Below, one piece after another: positions 43,791 through 54,334 of a DNA stretch of 64,000 nucleotides. Numbering within the stretch: position 1 is the stretch's first letter; each line of letters begins with the position of its first letter. Under the pieces are notes generated by a model. It had not been told where the DNA came from. It saw nothing but the letters and a program-made list of their open reading frames with translations, and ran no database searches. Location of the stretch: assembly GCA_019916065.1 (NCBI GenBank), contig CM034237.1:22713752-22777751 (forward strand), read 5' to 3'. The stretch is from Vitellaria paradoxa (lineage: Eukaryota > Streptophyta > Magnoliopsida > Ericales > Sapotaceae). The position numbers and the translations under genes were made by a program.

Positions 43791-44002
43791 TGTAGATGTG
43801 GAAAGAAAGTCAGTCGTCAGTCTTTTTCCTTTTTTTCCTTTATTTTCTTTGACGCTTGGCGGTAATAACAAGATATAAAAAAGACAATATCTACCAAACA
43901 CTGTAGATGTGGAAACAAAGTCAGTCGTCAGTTTTTCCTTTTTTCCTCTGTTTTCTTTGACGCTAGGCGACAATAACAAGACATAAAAAAGACAGTAGAT
44001 GT
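43781..44002. repeat. 111-bp tandem duplication of an array unit
   Basis: TACCAAACACTGTAGATGTGG starts at 43781 and again at 43892. Both copies run through GTCAGTCGTCAGT to TTTTCTTTGACGCTnGGCG and AATAACAAGAnATAAAAAAG. The second copy includes the transposon tip TACCAAACAC, so this duplication followed the insertion. A third copy at 43993 lacks the tip. The 87-codon minus frame here is periodic and not a gene. Confidence 0.85.
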
Positions 44003-44107
44003 GAAAGGAGGAAAATCAGTCGTCAGTCTTCTTTTCCATTTTCTTTCAACCTAGCTGAGAACATAGAAGATAAAAGAAAAGTTGCAAGGAATGGAAGACG
44101 TTTAAGG

Positions 44108-44270
44108 CTTGTTTGTCTACATTAAATTTTATTAAAAATTATTAATTTTAATTAATTTTTATATTTTTTTTAAATAAAAATTTTTTATCTATCACTTTTA
44201 TGTCACATCTTTTCATTTTTATTATACCTTTTTTTTCACTTTTCATCTACCAAACACTCCCTTACTGAAA
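44108..44270. mobile_element. MITE, TTAATTTTTATA-rich family
   Basis: GGCTTGTTTGTCTACATTAAA at the left and CTACCAAACACTCCC at the right. The interior TTAATTTTAATTAATTTTTA and CACTTTTATGTCACATCTT match the copies at 37785 and 44309. Confidence 0.65.
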
Positions 44271-44308
44271 AATCAGTCGTCGGTCTTCTTTTCTATTTTC
44301 TTTCACAT

Positions 44309-44458
44309 CGGTGCTGTTTAGCCTATAAAAATTTATCAAAATTTATTAATTTTTAATTAATTTTTATATTTTTTTGATTAAAATTTAATATATATTATTT
44401 TTATGTCATATTATTTTATTTTTATTATATTTTTGGCCAAAATTTGGCCAACCAAACG
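44309..44458. mobile_element. MITE, TTAATTTTTATA-rich family
   Basis: GTGCTGTTTAGCCTATAAAA at the left and GGCCAACCAAACGGG at the right. The interior ATTAATTTTTAATTAATTTT and TTTTTATGTCATATTATTTT match its sister copies. The flanks are array-unit sequence. Confidence 0.65.
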
Positions 44459-44834
44459 GGTAAGACAAAAAGAAAAAGTAGATGCGAAAGAAAGGAAGTC
44501 AGTCGTTGGTCTTTTTAGTCTGCGTCCTTTCACGTTTGTTGAGGCTGTTTGGAATTTAAAAAAAATTTAAAATGATATCAAAGGTAAAAAAAAATAAAAA
44601 ATTATTAATTTTTTATACTATTTTAATTAAATTTCATTAGATAATATTTTTATGTCAATTTTTTACATTATATATATATATATATTTACCATTCAATTAC
44701 GCTTAAGGACAAAAAAAAACACAATAGATGTGAAAGGGAAAAAAGAAAAACACATGTATAACTGGCCCAAAGACAAAGAACGGCACATGTGCAAGGGGAA
44801 AAGTCGTCTGAATAAGGACAACTCAATAATAGTG

Positions 44835-44990
44835 TGATTTGAACGATAAAAAATAAGATAACATGAAATAAAGTTATATAAGATATGAATTCGTAATTCG
44901 TATAGTAAAATAAAAAATAAATAATTTTTAAATATTTTTAAAAAATTTTATGATATTTTTAGAGTTTATCAGCATACCTAATGCTTAAGA
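44835..44990 (+). mobile_element. MITE, AAGATAAAATGAGATAA family
   Basis: TTTGAACGATAAAAAATAAG, GAATTCGTAATTCGTATAGT and AAAATAAAAAATAAATAATT match the 38251 element in order. The right end is unclear. Confidence 0.55.
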
Positions 44991-45059
44991 TGTTTTTAGA
45001 GTTTATTAGTAAACCTAATGCACCTAATATATAAGATGTAATTATTCTAGTATAGGTTC

Positions 45060-45184
45060 TGTTTGATTTGCTGTAAAATTTAAAAAATTTTTAAAAATAT
45101 TTAAAAGTTATTTATTTTTCTCTCATTGCACGAATTATGAATTTATAATTTATCTTACTTTTTATCACTTTAAACACACTCACG
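45060..45184 (-). mobile_element. MITE, AAGATAAAATGAGATAA family, reverse copy
   Basis: The reverse complement starts GTGAGTGTGTTTAAAGTGAT and continues ATAATTCGTGCAATGAGAGA and ends GCAAATCAAACAGAACC, a clear match to the 38251 element. Confidence 0.7.
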
Positions 45185-45665
45185 TGCCCTTGCAGCGTTT
45201 GAATTTGATCAAAGAAACAAATGCATAGACATTTTATAACTATTTGTTTGAATCTATATAAAATTAAAACTATTTCAATTTTATAGTGATATTTTTTATT
45301 TTACAAATATTAATATTCAAGTTCAATAAAAAATTAGAATCTAAATTTCTATTAAAATATTTACATATTATATCTTGTTTATCTTTCTATAAATATGTAA
45401 AATTTTAAAATAGTTTAAAAAGATTTTTATATTCAAATAATATTAAAATTGTAGACTTGATGAATTGTTGAAAATAAATTATTAAAGACATTTTGAACTT
45501 GTCATTTTTGAAATAAGTAAATAATTTATATTATGTAAAATCTTGATTATGTCACTATTTTATTCAAAAATGAAATAAAATATTACTGATTGGTGTTTAG
45601 TGTTACTAACATTTTTAAAATAAAGGGTATTAACATAATATTCAAACGAATAATAAATAATATAT
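45185..45665 (+). repeat. B segment, full copy 2 (about 480 bp)
   Basis: Second full copy of 40205-40680, about 5 kb away. It carries one extra AAAAATGAAATAAAATATTAC stretch near 45570. It lies, as the other copies do, downstream of an ACATGTGCAACTGG-type array unit. Confidence 0.85.
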
Positions 45666-46580
45666 TTTTTTAATTTATTATTTATCTAAAATGCTTACTC
45701 CAATCCAATGTTAATTAATATCGAGTCAAACCCAAGTGCAGGTTATCAATTAAAGCACAATAACCAATTAGTATCAAGATCGTATTCACAAAGAGTTTTA
45801 AACAAAAATTGATGAACAAATTGGGTTGGAAAATTTTAAACAAAAATTGATCTCACAATAAATGATAAAATTCATGTTTCAATTTAGAATGGTTGTTTGT
45901 TTTGAGTTTGTGATTAAAATAATTTAATAAAAGTCTTGGATCCAAAATAAGTTTTATAATGAATTGTATAAATTTTCAAGTACTTAACGTATACCTGAGA
46001 AGAATAGATTGGAAGATATTTTTAAGTGAAAATTAACTTGAAACAATTTATGTGTGATTTCCATAAGAAATTAAGTATAAAATATTGTTGAGAATTCAAA
46101 TCAAACATCTAATGTGTCTACAATTCTTTCATATGAAATCTAGCTTAACAATCTACACACAAATCTTCAAGAGATATATGACAATTCTAAATAGAACTCC
46201 ATATGTAAGACTCATAAACTATACAAATCAGAATTTAATTGAATTTCAACTCCAAATCAGCAAAGAATTCAAATCAAACATGATTTGGATCTTGAACAAT
46301 CAAGAGATAAAATGTTGAGACTCATTACCTTGAAATCCATGCAATTCAACTATTCAACTATAATTCTTGGTTTGAACCCAAGAGATAGCAACTATTCACT
46401 CATTTTGAATTGAAATGAACAAAGCTATAATGAAATTCAGTTGAATTATAAAAATCTAAAGTGAAATTCCAAGAAGAGTAATCTTAGATCTACTCTTTCT
46501 CCACAATTTTCTGAAAAAATAAAATTCAACAAAACCTAATGTATGCAATATAAAAGCTATTTAAAATGACCTATCTCTCA

Positions 46581-46590
46581 ATATTTATAG
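46581..46590 (-). promoter_or_regulatory. LTR TATA box (minus)
   Basis: CTATAAATAT on the minus strand, about 70 bp downstream of the repeat array. Confidence 0.45.
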
Positions 46591-46659
46591 TCTATATTTT
46601 GCAAGTACAAAATTGCCCTTCTAAGTTACAACTGAATTACAAAATCTCAGTATCACCAG

Positions 46660-47210
46660 TTGGTCTGAATGCCTGTCTGAATGAATTCTTTGTTCGAACA
46701 AATGTTCAAACAAACTTCTATGACTTAGTTGATTTTTTCGTCTAGAATTCTGGTAACCCTTATGTGGTTAGGATGCATGTTCGAATAGAACCTGGTTTGA
46801 ACGAGTGTCTAAACTCTCTTTCCATACTTAAACCTTTTCTTTCAGTCGATCTTTGTCTCTTTCACTATTGCTTAGGTGCACGCTAGAACACATGTTTGTC
46901 TGAACTAGTGTCCGAACAAGATTTTCATACTTGACTAGTTTCTGCTCCCTAATTCATTGCCTGTGCATGCTGGTTTGAACAAACGATGGTTTGGACATTC
47001 GTCCGAACAAAATTTTTTTTCTACTTAGAATTTTTATTTTCCTCTCCTCTGTTGTTCAAACTTGTGTTAGGATAAAGGCTCGTTCGAACATGTGTTTGAA
47101 CTAAATTTTGACACTTAAATGAATTTTTCCTACTCAGCATTCCTTTATAACATTTGTTGTTAGAACCAACGTTGGGACAAAGGTTTGTTCAAACACATAT
47201 TTGGACCACC
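46660..47210. repeat. about 95-bp repeats with TTCGAA cores, six copies
   Basis: TTGTTCGAACAAATGTTC-type blocks recur at about 46691, 46770, 46872, 46968, 47061 and 47158. Each is followed by CAAAnTTTTnnnACTTAG and a T/C-rich stretch. Same number and similar period as the array at 22628-23150. Confidence 0.78.
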
Positions 47211-47386
47211 TTGCCGAGTTGACTTCTCCTTATTCAATTTCTATCATTTTCTGTTCAATTACCTACAAAACACATTAAACTTCCTTAATCACAAGTAACA
47301 TCATAATTCCATATATTCAGGGCATAAAATTGTCTAACAAATCCTAATTAGAAGCTTATAATTATACTTTTTACAATACAGTCACA

Positions 47387-49150
47387 CCCTTCAACTTGAG
47401 TTTTGTTAGTCCCTATCAAAATATCTCAAACAAGAAGTTACTTTCCAATAAATAACCTAGTTCAGTATTGCACATGATATTTCAATGTAAATTCTCTTGA
47501 ATCCCAAATTCAATTCCTTAAAACAATCAAAAATTAAAATGAACTCTCCATAAATGCAATACTTTATCCATTACATGAATTTGAAATACAAAATCAATTC
47601 CTTATGCTTTTAATCTTTGATTAAAACATAATTTCAACTCAATCATGCACACAAGTTCTCCTAAGTCTTGACTTCAATCCTCACAGGATATATTCTCTTT
47701 AAGGAATGAGAATTGGCTACACACTCTTTGAAGATTCTTTAATAAAGAGAAAGTGTAAATCAAGTTCTAGTAAGAATCTCCCTTAAATAAAAAACGAAAT
47801 AAATCAATGAATATTCAACTTGGCATAGCTTTATGGAAGGAATAATTCATTACAAAGGGGTATTGAAACATTTACATTAGAACTTCAATTTCAACTCAAT
47901 TTTTTTTTTTTTAACCTTGGATCTATTAGGTCTTTATTTAGGCTGTAACAGGGCTAAAAGCTTAAATGTAGGACCAAAGAAAGGATGGGATAATCAAATA
48001 AGTGACTCAGATGCATAAGCCCTGTCCTCCCTTAATCTTTCTCACTCTCTCACCTTTTCCATATCTTCTCTTCTTATTCTTTAACTTTACTTCCACATGA
48101 GTTTAATCCATATATGCCAATGTTGTTGAATTCTCATAACTCATGAGTAAATGCTTTGATATATTGCCTTTATTGATGTATCATATGAATATTTTTTTTA
48201 TAATAGATTTATGATGGTAGAATATTCTTCAATAAGAATTCCTTTATATCAATCATACTTCTTTTCTAACTTCTTATCACTCTTCGTTTCCTTAAACATT
48301 CCCCTTTTCCTTTTTACTTTCTCAACCCGCTTCACTTTAGCTTATGCTTCTCCAAGTCACTTGGGTTGGCATTCTATGTCTCTCCAAGGTTGGGGAGTTG
48401 TTTGAGGCTCCAAAGAATATATACACTCAAGGCTAAACATGGTTTCTAGTGATAATGAATACACAGGACAAGTCCATAAAGCTCAAAGAGTTCAAAGATG
48501 GCCTACTTCACTTCCAAGGTCTCAATTGAGTTTCCATCATCAGTCCAATATTCATAGTTCAAAATGATATATTTCCCTTTGTCATAAATTTAAAGCAAAT
48601 AATTAGGGTTATTAAATGTGGAAATGAAAGAATGTCCAAAATTGAATTCATCCACTCAAACAAGAAATGTCTAGAATTGAATTCATCCACTCAAACAAAA
48701 AATGCTTACAAGCTCAAGTCTCACAAGGTAGTCTCCACTATTAGAGATTAAGTACATGCATTTTTCAAGTTGAACTTATGTTTTATGACATCATACTCAC
48801 ACAATTCATTATCAAATCCAAGCAACTTCAAAAGTATGACAATTATGAATTCCATGTTAACAATCAATGATTCAAGGAAAAATCATAAGAAATACTTAAG
48901 AATAAACTTTAAGCAACTATGTATATAATTGAACCAAATTTTGAACTAGAAAGTTGCTTCTTTCATTCATTAGCCAATATGCAAGTCTATAAATGGTTTC
49001 CAAGTCAAGCTTTTCAACAAAACTTTTTGCTTTCCAAGTTTAACAAAATAGTCATCACAACTTAAGCCTTCTCATCAAAACAAAACAAAACCAAAAAACA
49101 CTAAAAAAGGCACATCTAAAGACCTAAATAAACTTGGTGATAAGATAAAA
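47387..49150 (-). mobile_element. non-coding 3' region of the second Athila-type element
   Basis: No frame is supported. Read on the minus strand it lies between the PF20167-like ORF and the polypurine tract, as the long 3' UTR of Athila elements does. It contains an AAGCTTTTAGCCCTGTTACA block near 47950. Confidence 0.5.
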
Positions 49151-50523
49151 ACACATTCTAATAAATGTATTCTTTTGGAGGAGGATCATCTGCCTAAAGT
49201 GAAGACTATACATTGGGTGGTTTAGACTCAAAACAAGGTACTAAGATAGCAAGCTTGGCTTCACTGGCTGTAATTCTTTTCCCTTGACTCTGCAATTCTT
49301 TTTTGATGAAGTACTGAGCCTCCCTAACTTCTCCAATCTTTACGTTAACCTCATACCACTTGTCATACCTTAGCTCTATGAATTCTTTAATGGTAGCCCC
49401 TTCCTTTCTTTTCTCTTAGCTTGCACTCTTCTCTCTAGAAAATGCAGTGATGAATCCCAAAGATTTAGCAACCTGCTCCCCAAGTTCAGAAACTACCCCT
49501 TTCTAGCAAATGTACTTAGTATATGAGTCCACCAAAGGGTAGTCCAATAACTCCTTTCCTTGTCTTAGAAAGCGCAGCTATATTTTTCCAAATCAATTGA
49601 CCCAACTCTACCCTCAAATCTGCCTTAATGGCATACAAAAGTAGCCTCGATCATAGCTTAACTCTGAATTATTCAAAATTGGGTTCAGTTGAAAGTAAGC
49701 TAGAAAGTGTAATGAATTAAACTTTGAGGTCAATCTGTTCATGGCCAACTTCTTTTTATGTCCCTATTCTGCATTCTTTTTCCCAGTCAAAATCTTTGTT
49801 ACAAAGTCCTTATCTAGTACTTTTTTAGCTGAAAATGGAAATTAGGGATCTTTCTATACTTTTAACCCAAAGAACTTTCTTACATCCTTAGGATAGATCT
49901 TGAAATATACTCTCTTAACCTTGGTCCTCATGTTCTGTGTCCATAATGTTAGCAAAAAATTCTTACATGAGTGGGACCACAGTAGTGCCACTGAATTGTG
50001 CCCACTTCACCCAACCCCTCTTCTTAAAATTTTGTTTTAACTTGAACTCCTCCATTTGAAAATGACTCATGTTCTTTTTTCGCTTCGCAATCACTTACCT
50101 TTTGCTCCAGTACTTCTCAAAATTCTTCTAAGCCCTACCATTTGAAAACTTAAAATCATTATATGGCTCGTCCTCCTTACCTTCTTTCTCACCAGACCCT
50201 TGATCTCCATCCACTTCTTCTTCATCTCAATCCACATTTTTCTCATTTAATTGTTCTACAATTTTCATAACATTCTCAGTAACATTGTCTTGTTGAGGTT
50301 CAAATAGATTTATAGGTTGTGTTTTTGTTTGTGGTTGAGTTTGAAAAGCAAGTTCTTGAATGGTAGATTTAATTTGGTCAGTTGGTTGCTCAACAGTGGG
50401 TTGAGTAGAAGCCTACTACTTCGGGTTTTTGGTTTTCATCTTAGACAGTTCAGGTGTGGGCTTGGATTTAGAATCTGATCCCTTCTCATTTCTTTTCCTA
50501 TTGTAAACTTGCTTAGGTGCCAT
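49150..50523 (-). pseudogene. PF20167-like (putative plant transposon protein) ORF, decayed
   Basis: The start ATG at 50521-50523 opens MAPKQVYNRKRNEKGSD, a lysine-rich N-terminus, and meets a stop near codon 36. Later pieces in mixed frames include FKKRGWVKWAQFSGTTVVPL (near 50010), LLLYAIKADLRVELGQLIW and IGLPFGGLIY (near 49540-49640). I recognise this order (RGW, VVPLxxEF, LLYAIxxxxxxxxGxxI, FPxLI) from the plant protein family Pfam calls Transposase_32, common as the post-pol or only ORF of Athila-type elements. Its function is not known. It begins about 120 bp beyond the end of the LTR at 50650, in the same orientation. Frames are badly broken. Confidence 0.65.
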
Positions 50524-51830
50524 TCTCAACACACAACCTAGCTTAAAAAATTACTGTTTGAACTTTTCACAAGCAACTGGTGCTCACAATTTCTGCTTTC
50601 AATCACAAGAAAATTAACCCTAACAATATTCTTGACCGTCTTGCAAATATGCGGTGAAAATAACCCCCAAGTGTAAGGGCATATGGTGTAGTTTTACCTG
50701 GTGAATTCAGGATTGTCTCCACAAGGAACTATAAATGAATGACTTTTAAGATTTCTAAGTTATTCTAACTACTGTTCTCTTTTTAGAAACAATGAAAGTA
50801 AAAGAATTTTGGGTTTTGGAAAGTTTGATTTTAAATTATAAACTATCTAACAACAAATTTAAAGTGCAATTAACTTAAACTAACTATAATGGAAATTCAA
50901 GAATTAAAGAGGAGAAACACTATAACTACTTCAAATTAACAAACAGCAAGTAAAAAGTCCAAAATAAATAAAACAGTGAATTAAACTAAGGTTTTGAGCA
51001 ATATAACTAAGGATCTTGATTCAACCGACAAATCCAGGTGAATACCTTATTCTCATAATGGGATGTGATTATTATTATCTCAGTTCACAGCTCATGTTTG
51101 GGAAAAGTAAACTGGAAGATTTCATCATCAAAGCTTTAAGTCCAAAGCACAGTTCTAAAATCACGTTTAGGATAAATAAAACCAGAAAGATATCATCTTT
51201 AAAACATTCTTTGGTCTAGATTTCCTTTCGTTGATTCAAAATATAAAGAAAGTTTTAATCATGTAACGTCATCAGGGATTTCAAGGAAATATAATCAAGG
51301 TTACACATTTTCGAATGCTTTGAAGATCAAATGAAGAAGAAAACCAGAAAAATTAAATCTAAATCTATTTCGTTTGTTTTCGAAATATTAAGAAAATTAT
51401 AATCATGCGTAGTTATCAGTGATTTCAAGGAAATATAATCAGCTACGTAAGTTTTCGAAGGTTTCAAAAGCTTATGAAAATAGGTTTAGAAAATAGGAAC
51501 CCTAACATGCAACTTTTACGTTGCATGCTTGGATTCAATCACATCCAACATTCAAATAAGGATTCACCCATCATTGATAGGTTGAATCAAGAAGAAGCCT
51601 ACGCTAGCATGCTAAAAGAATAAAAGAAATAGAAAATAACAGAAGAGAGAAAGAAATCAAACTCCATTAAAGAATAAAATCTGCAACTGTATTGAAAACT
51701 GCTGTGAATTAGTGCTTTAATCCAAATCGTCAATCCAAGAATGGAAGAAAACTCACAAAACTACTGTAAAACTCTCAGAAAACAAACCCTAAAATGTAAG
51801 TACGCCCCCCTTAGGTCTAGTACATAGCAA

Positions 51831-51840
51831 GTATATATAG
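51831..51840 (-). promoter_or_regulatory. Athila LTR TATA box (minus)
   Basis: CTATATATAC on the minus strand in the 3' LTR, 54 bp downstream of a perfect palindrome. Confidence 0.5.
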
Positions 51841-51893
51841 GCAATTGAAAAACCCTAAACACGGAGCATTTTGGAGGCTGGCGTTAGCAGGGT

Positions 51894-51912
51894 GTTAGGA
51901 CGGCGTCCTAAC
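51894..51912. promoter_or_regulatory. 19-bp perfect palindrome in LTR U3
   Basis: GTTAGGACG-G-CGTCCTAAC: nine-base arms around a single base, in a locally GC-rich patch. Its position just upstream of the LTR TATA box suggests a protein-binding site. Confidence 0.6.
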
Positions 51913-53167
51913 GGCAGGAGGTAGTGCACTTCTCTTTCCTTTGCTGATGACCTCTGTTTTGACTCTGGGACTTTTGGGCACCTTATTCTTCATCTTTTGC
52001 TTAATCTTATTCCTTTTTAAGCTCCTCTAAGCCTTCTTTAAGCTCCTCCAAGCCTCTAACACAAATCTTGGGTCTTTCCTTTGCTTTTATACACATTTGC
52101 TGCATAAAGGAAAAGATTAAGTAAGAACTTTAAAATATTATTAATTTAAAGGAATTATCACTAAACCTTTATTAATAACAATATGAAATTGAGAAAATGA
52201 TTATACTTTTCAAGTGTAATCAATTCTCAATCCTTAACAACTTCAAAACAATCTCCATGCACTAATGAAAACATTCCTTAACCAGATTAATAAAAAATCA
52301 AGCATAAGTTTGGACCCTACCTAAACTAGTACTGTCAAGCTTGAGCTTCCCAAATCCAAGACTTTACCACTGCTACATAAGATGGAATGGAGTTCAAAAG
52401 TCCTGATTGATGGAATTTCAAGTTTTGTGAGGAGTTTTTGAAAGAAAAATTGAGAAAGCAAGTTGAATCACTCAGTCAAGCTCTCACCGATCCACATAAG
52501 GGTTAAAACCAAATGAAGCTTGAAATCTGATGAAAAGAGTTCAATTTATAAGGCTAGAAAGTTCCCGATGGTCTGAACATGGTGCGGACAACTTTGTTGT
52601 CTGGATAGTTATCTGAACAAATTAGCAACTTCAGGTTAGTTCACACATGAGTTTGAACAGAACTGACTTCAGGACCTTACTGGACATGCGTTTGAACAAA
52701 AATTTTGTATTAGAAATTTTTTGTTCTTCTGATCCAGTTTTAATGACATTCCTCCAACTCAATAAATATTCACCAAGATTGTTTTTTTTTTATTTTTTTA
52801 TTTACTTGTCACCAAAACTAAGACCCTCTAGCACTAATTACCTCTATTTGACTAAAAAATTCAATAAAAAAAAACTTACTTTATCCTAAAATTAACAAGA
52901 ATTTTTCAAAATTTTTCAATTATGATTTTGTTAGCCAAGCGTGCATGTTTATTCCTAATGTTCACAATCAAACAACCAACTGCCTTCCAAATGTGAAACC
53001 AAATGTTTCTTTCTCCCAATTGAATTTGACATTGTCCTCAATATTCATAATACTAGAAATTCCAAAGACAAGTATGATTGGAAGTTACCTCGGTCTGCTA
53101 CAATCCATTAAAGTCAACATGAAATTATGAACATCACGACTAAACAAAGTAGATTAGTATAACTCAT

Positions 53168-53181
53168 CTTCTTCTCCCCCC
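53168..53181 (-). promoter_or_regulatory. polypurine tract of the Athila element
   Basis: GGGGGGAGAAGAAG on the minus strand, immediately before the TG of the 3' LTR. It would prime plus-strand DNA synthesis. Confidence 0.75.
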
Positions 53182-53340
53182 AACTTAAATACCATCATGT
53201 TTTTTAACATGATAAACTCAATGAATAATGAAGAGATATGGAGATAAGATTACACAAATCACATGCCTTCTTGAAATTGAAGAAGTGAAAAATAAAAAGA
53301 ACTAATCTACACTAATGTCAAATCTTCCCACCAATTAATC
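53182..53340 (-). other. short 3' UTR between integrase and polypurine tract
   Basis: A+T-rich non-coding DNA between the integrase stop region and the polypurine tract. No env-like ORF lies between integrase and 3' LTR here. Confidence 0.5.
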
Positions 53341-54334
53341 CTACATTTTAACATCATCCACAGAATTTTCAAGATAAGGTTTCAATCTATGGCCATTTAC
53401 TTTCAACACGCGCCCATCTTTTAGGTCTTCAATCTTGTATTCTCCACTCTCAGAGATAGATTTAATTATGAAAGAACCAATCCACCTGCACTTTAACTTC
53501 CCAGGAAACAAATGGAGTTTTAAGTCATACAAAAGTACTTTTTGCTTGGCAAGCAAGAATTTCTTTCAGATATAATTGTCATGCAGTTTCTTTATTTTTA
53601 CCTTTAAGACTCGAGAATTTTCATATGCATCTTCCCTAATTTCCTGTAGCTCACTAAGTTGGAGTTCCTATGGAGCCCCACCTTATCTATACTTTCATTC
53701 ATTTGGCATATGGCCTAATAAGCTCAGTGCTCCATTTCAACCAGGAGATGACAAGCTTTACCACAAACCAACTGATATGGGGACATCCTTAGAATAGTCT
53801 TATATACAGTGCGATAAGCCGACAATGCATCAACCAATCTTAAGCACCAATCCTTTCTATCAAGATTTATAGTTTTTTCTAAAATATTTTTAATCTCTCG
53901 ATTGGCCAATTCAGCTTGACCACTTGTTTGTAGGTGATAGGTAGTTTCAACCTTATGTAAAGCCCCATATTTCAGCATTAAAATGCCCACAAGTCTATTA
54001 CAAAAGTGGGTTCCCCATCACTAATCATGGCACAGGGCATTCCAAAATAGGAAAATATGTTTTCTTTTAAAAACCTTATAACCACCTTGTGATCATTTGT
54101 TTGAGTTGGAATTGCCAGCACCCACTTAGACACGTAGTCAATAGCCACAAGTATATATTCGTTTCCAAAGGAACTAGTAAAGGGTCCCACAAATTCTATC
54201 CCCCAACAATTAAAGATTTTAATTATGTATAATGGATGGAAAGGCATCATGTTCCTTCTGGTTAATGCTCCCATCCTTTGGCAACAATCACAAGACTTAC
54301 AAAAGGCAAAAATATCCTTAAACATTTGGGCCAA
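53341..54334 (-). pseudogene. Athila integrase, three frames
   Basis: At 53978-54334: [17 protein letters not shown], the end of the HHCC zinc finger, then [24 protein letters not shown] and ISDGEPTF. The first catalytic aspartate (usually GIDFMGPF) is glutamate, codon at 54194-54196. The second Asp is kept in ISDG. At 53724-53990: [20 protein letters not shown], carrying the third acidic residue, and [15 protein letters not shown]. At 53341-53556: QKVLLYDLKLHLFPGKLKCRW and LKVNGHRLKPYL, the C-terminal DNA-binding end. Frame changes near 53560-53720 and 53980 break it. The family inserts element DNA into the host chromosome. Confidence 0.88.

Larger units (their letters stand above)
37300..44830. 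repeat. old satellite-like tandem array, broken up by insertions
   Basis: A unit of about 100 bp recurs at least ten times: near 37303, 37580, 37680, 37940, 38460, 39130, 43790, 43895, 43990, 44270, 44470 and 44705. Its parts are AnTAAACGACAAAAGAAAAA, CAGTAGATGTGGAAAGAAA, GTCAGTCGTCAGTCTTTTT, a T- and C-rich stretch, and CACATTAGCCGAGAACAAG. Some copies instead continue as GGAGCACATGTGCAACTGGCC and GACAACnnGTGACAA. Copies are separated by MITEs, a LINE and a SINE. No copy is coding. Function unknown. Confidence 0.82.
45709..47386 (-). mobile_element. LTR of a second Athila-type element
   Basis: On the minus strand it begins TGTGACTGTATTGTAAAAAG (47386), directly after a polypurine-like AAGTTGAAGGG. 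Near 45770 it has the end skeleton TTTGTGAATACGATCTTGAT, TATTGTGCTT, then CCTGCACTTGGGTTTGA. Internally it has the same layout as the 21.7-23.3 kb LTR: about 95-bp repeats, then a TATA box, then a long A+T-rich R/U5. The polypurine tract makes it the 3' LTR of whatever lies at 47.4-50.5 kb. The inner limit is approximate. Confidence 0.7.
50650..53166 (-). mobile_element. Athila 3' LTR, about 2.5 kb
   Basis: On the minus strand it starts TGAGTTATACTAATC right after the polypurine tract, an opening similar to TGATTACACTAAT of the solo LTR at 8920. It ends TTATTTTCACCGCA. The end skeleton CCTTGTGGAGACAATCCTGA then CACTTGGGGGTTATTT is clear. It contains a TATA box, a 19-bp palindrome, and in U3 several GTTTGAACA-type blocks (52565-52710). 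A MITE-like A/T-rich insert may lie near 52780-52945. The short frames inside have no domain. Confidence 0.72.
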
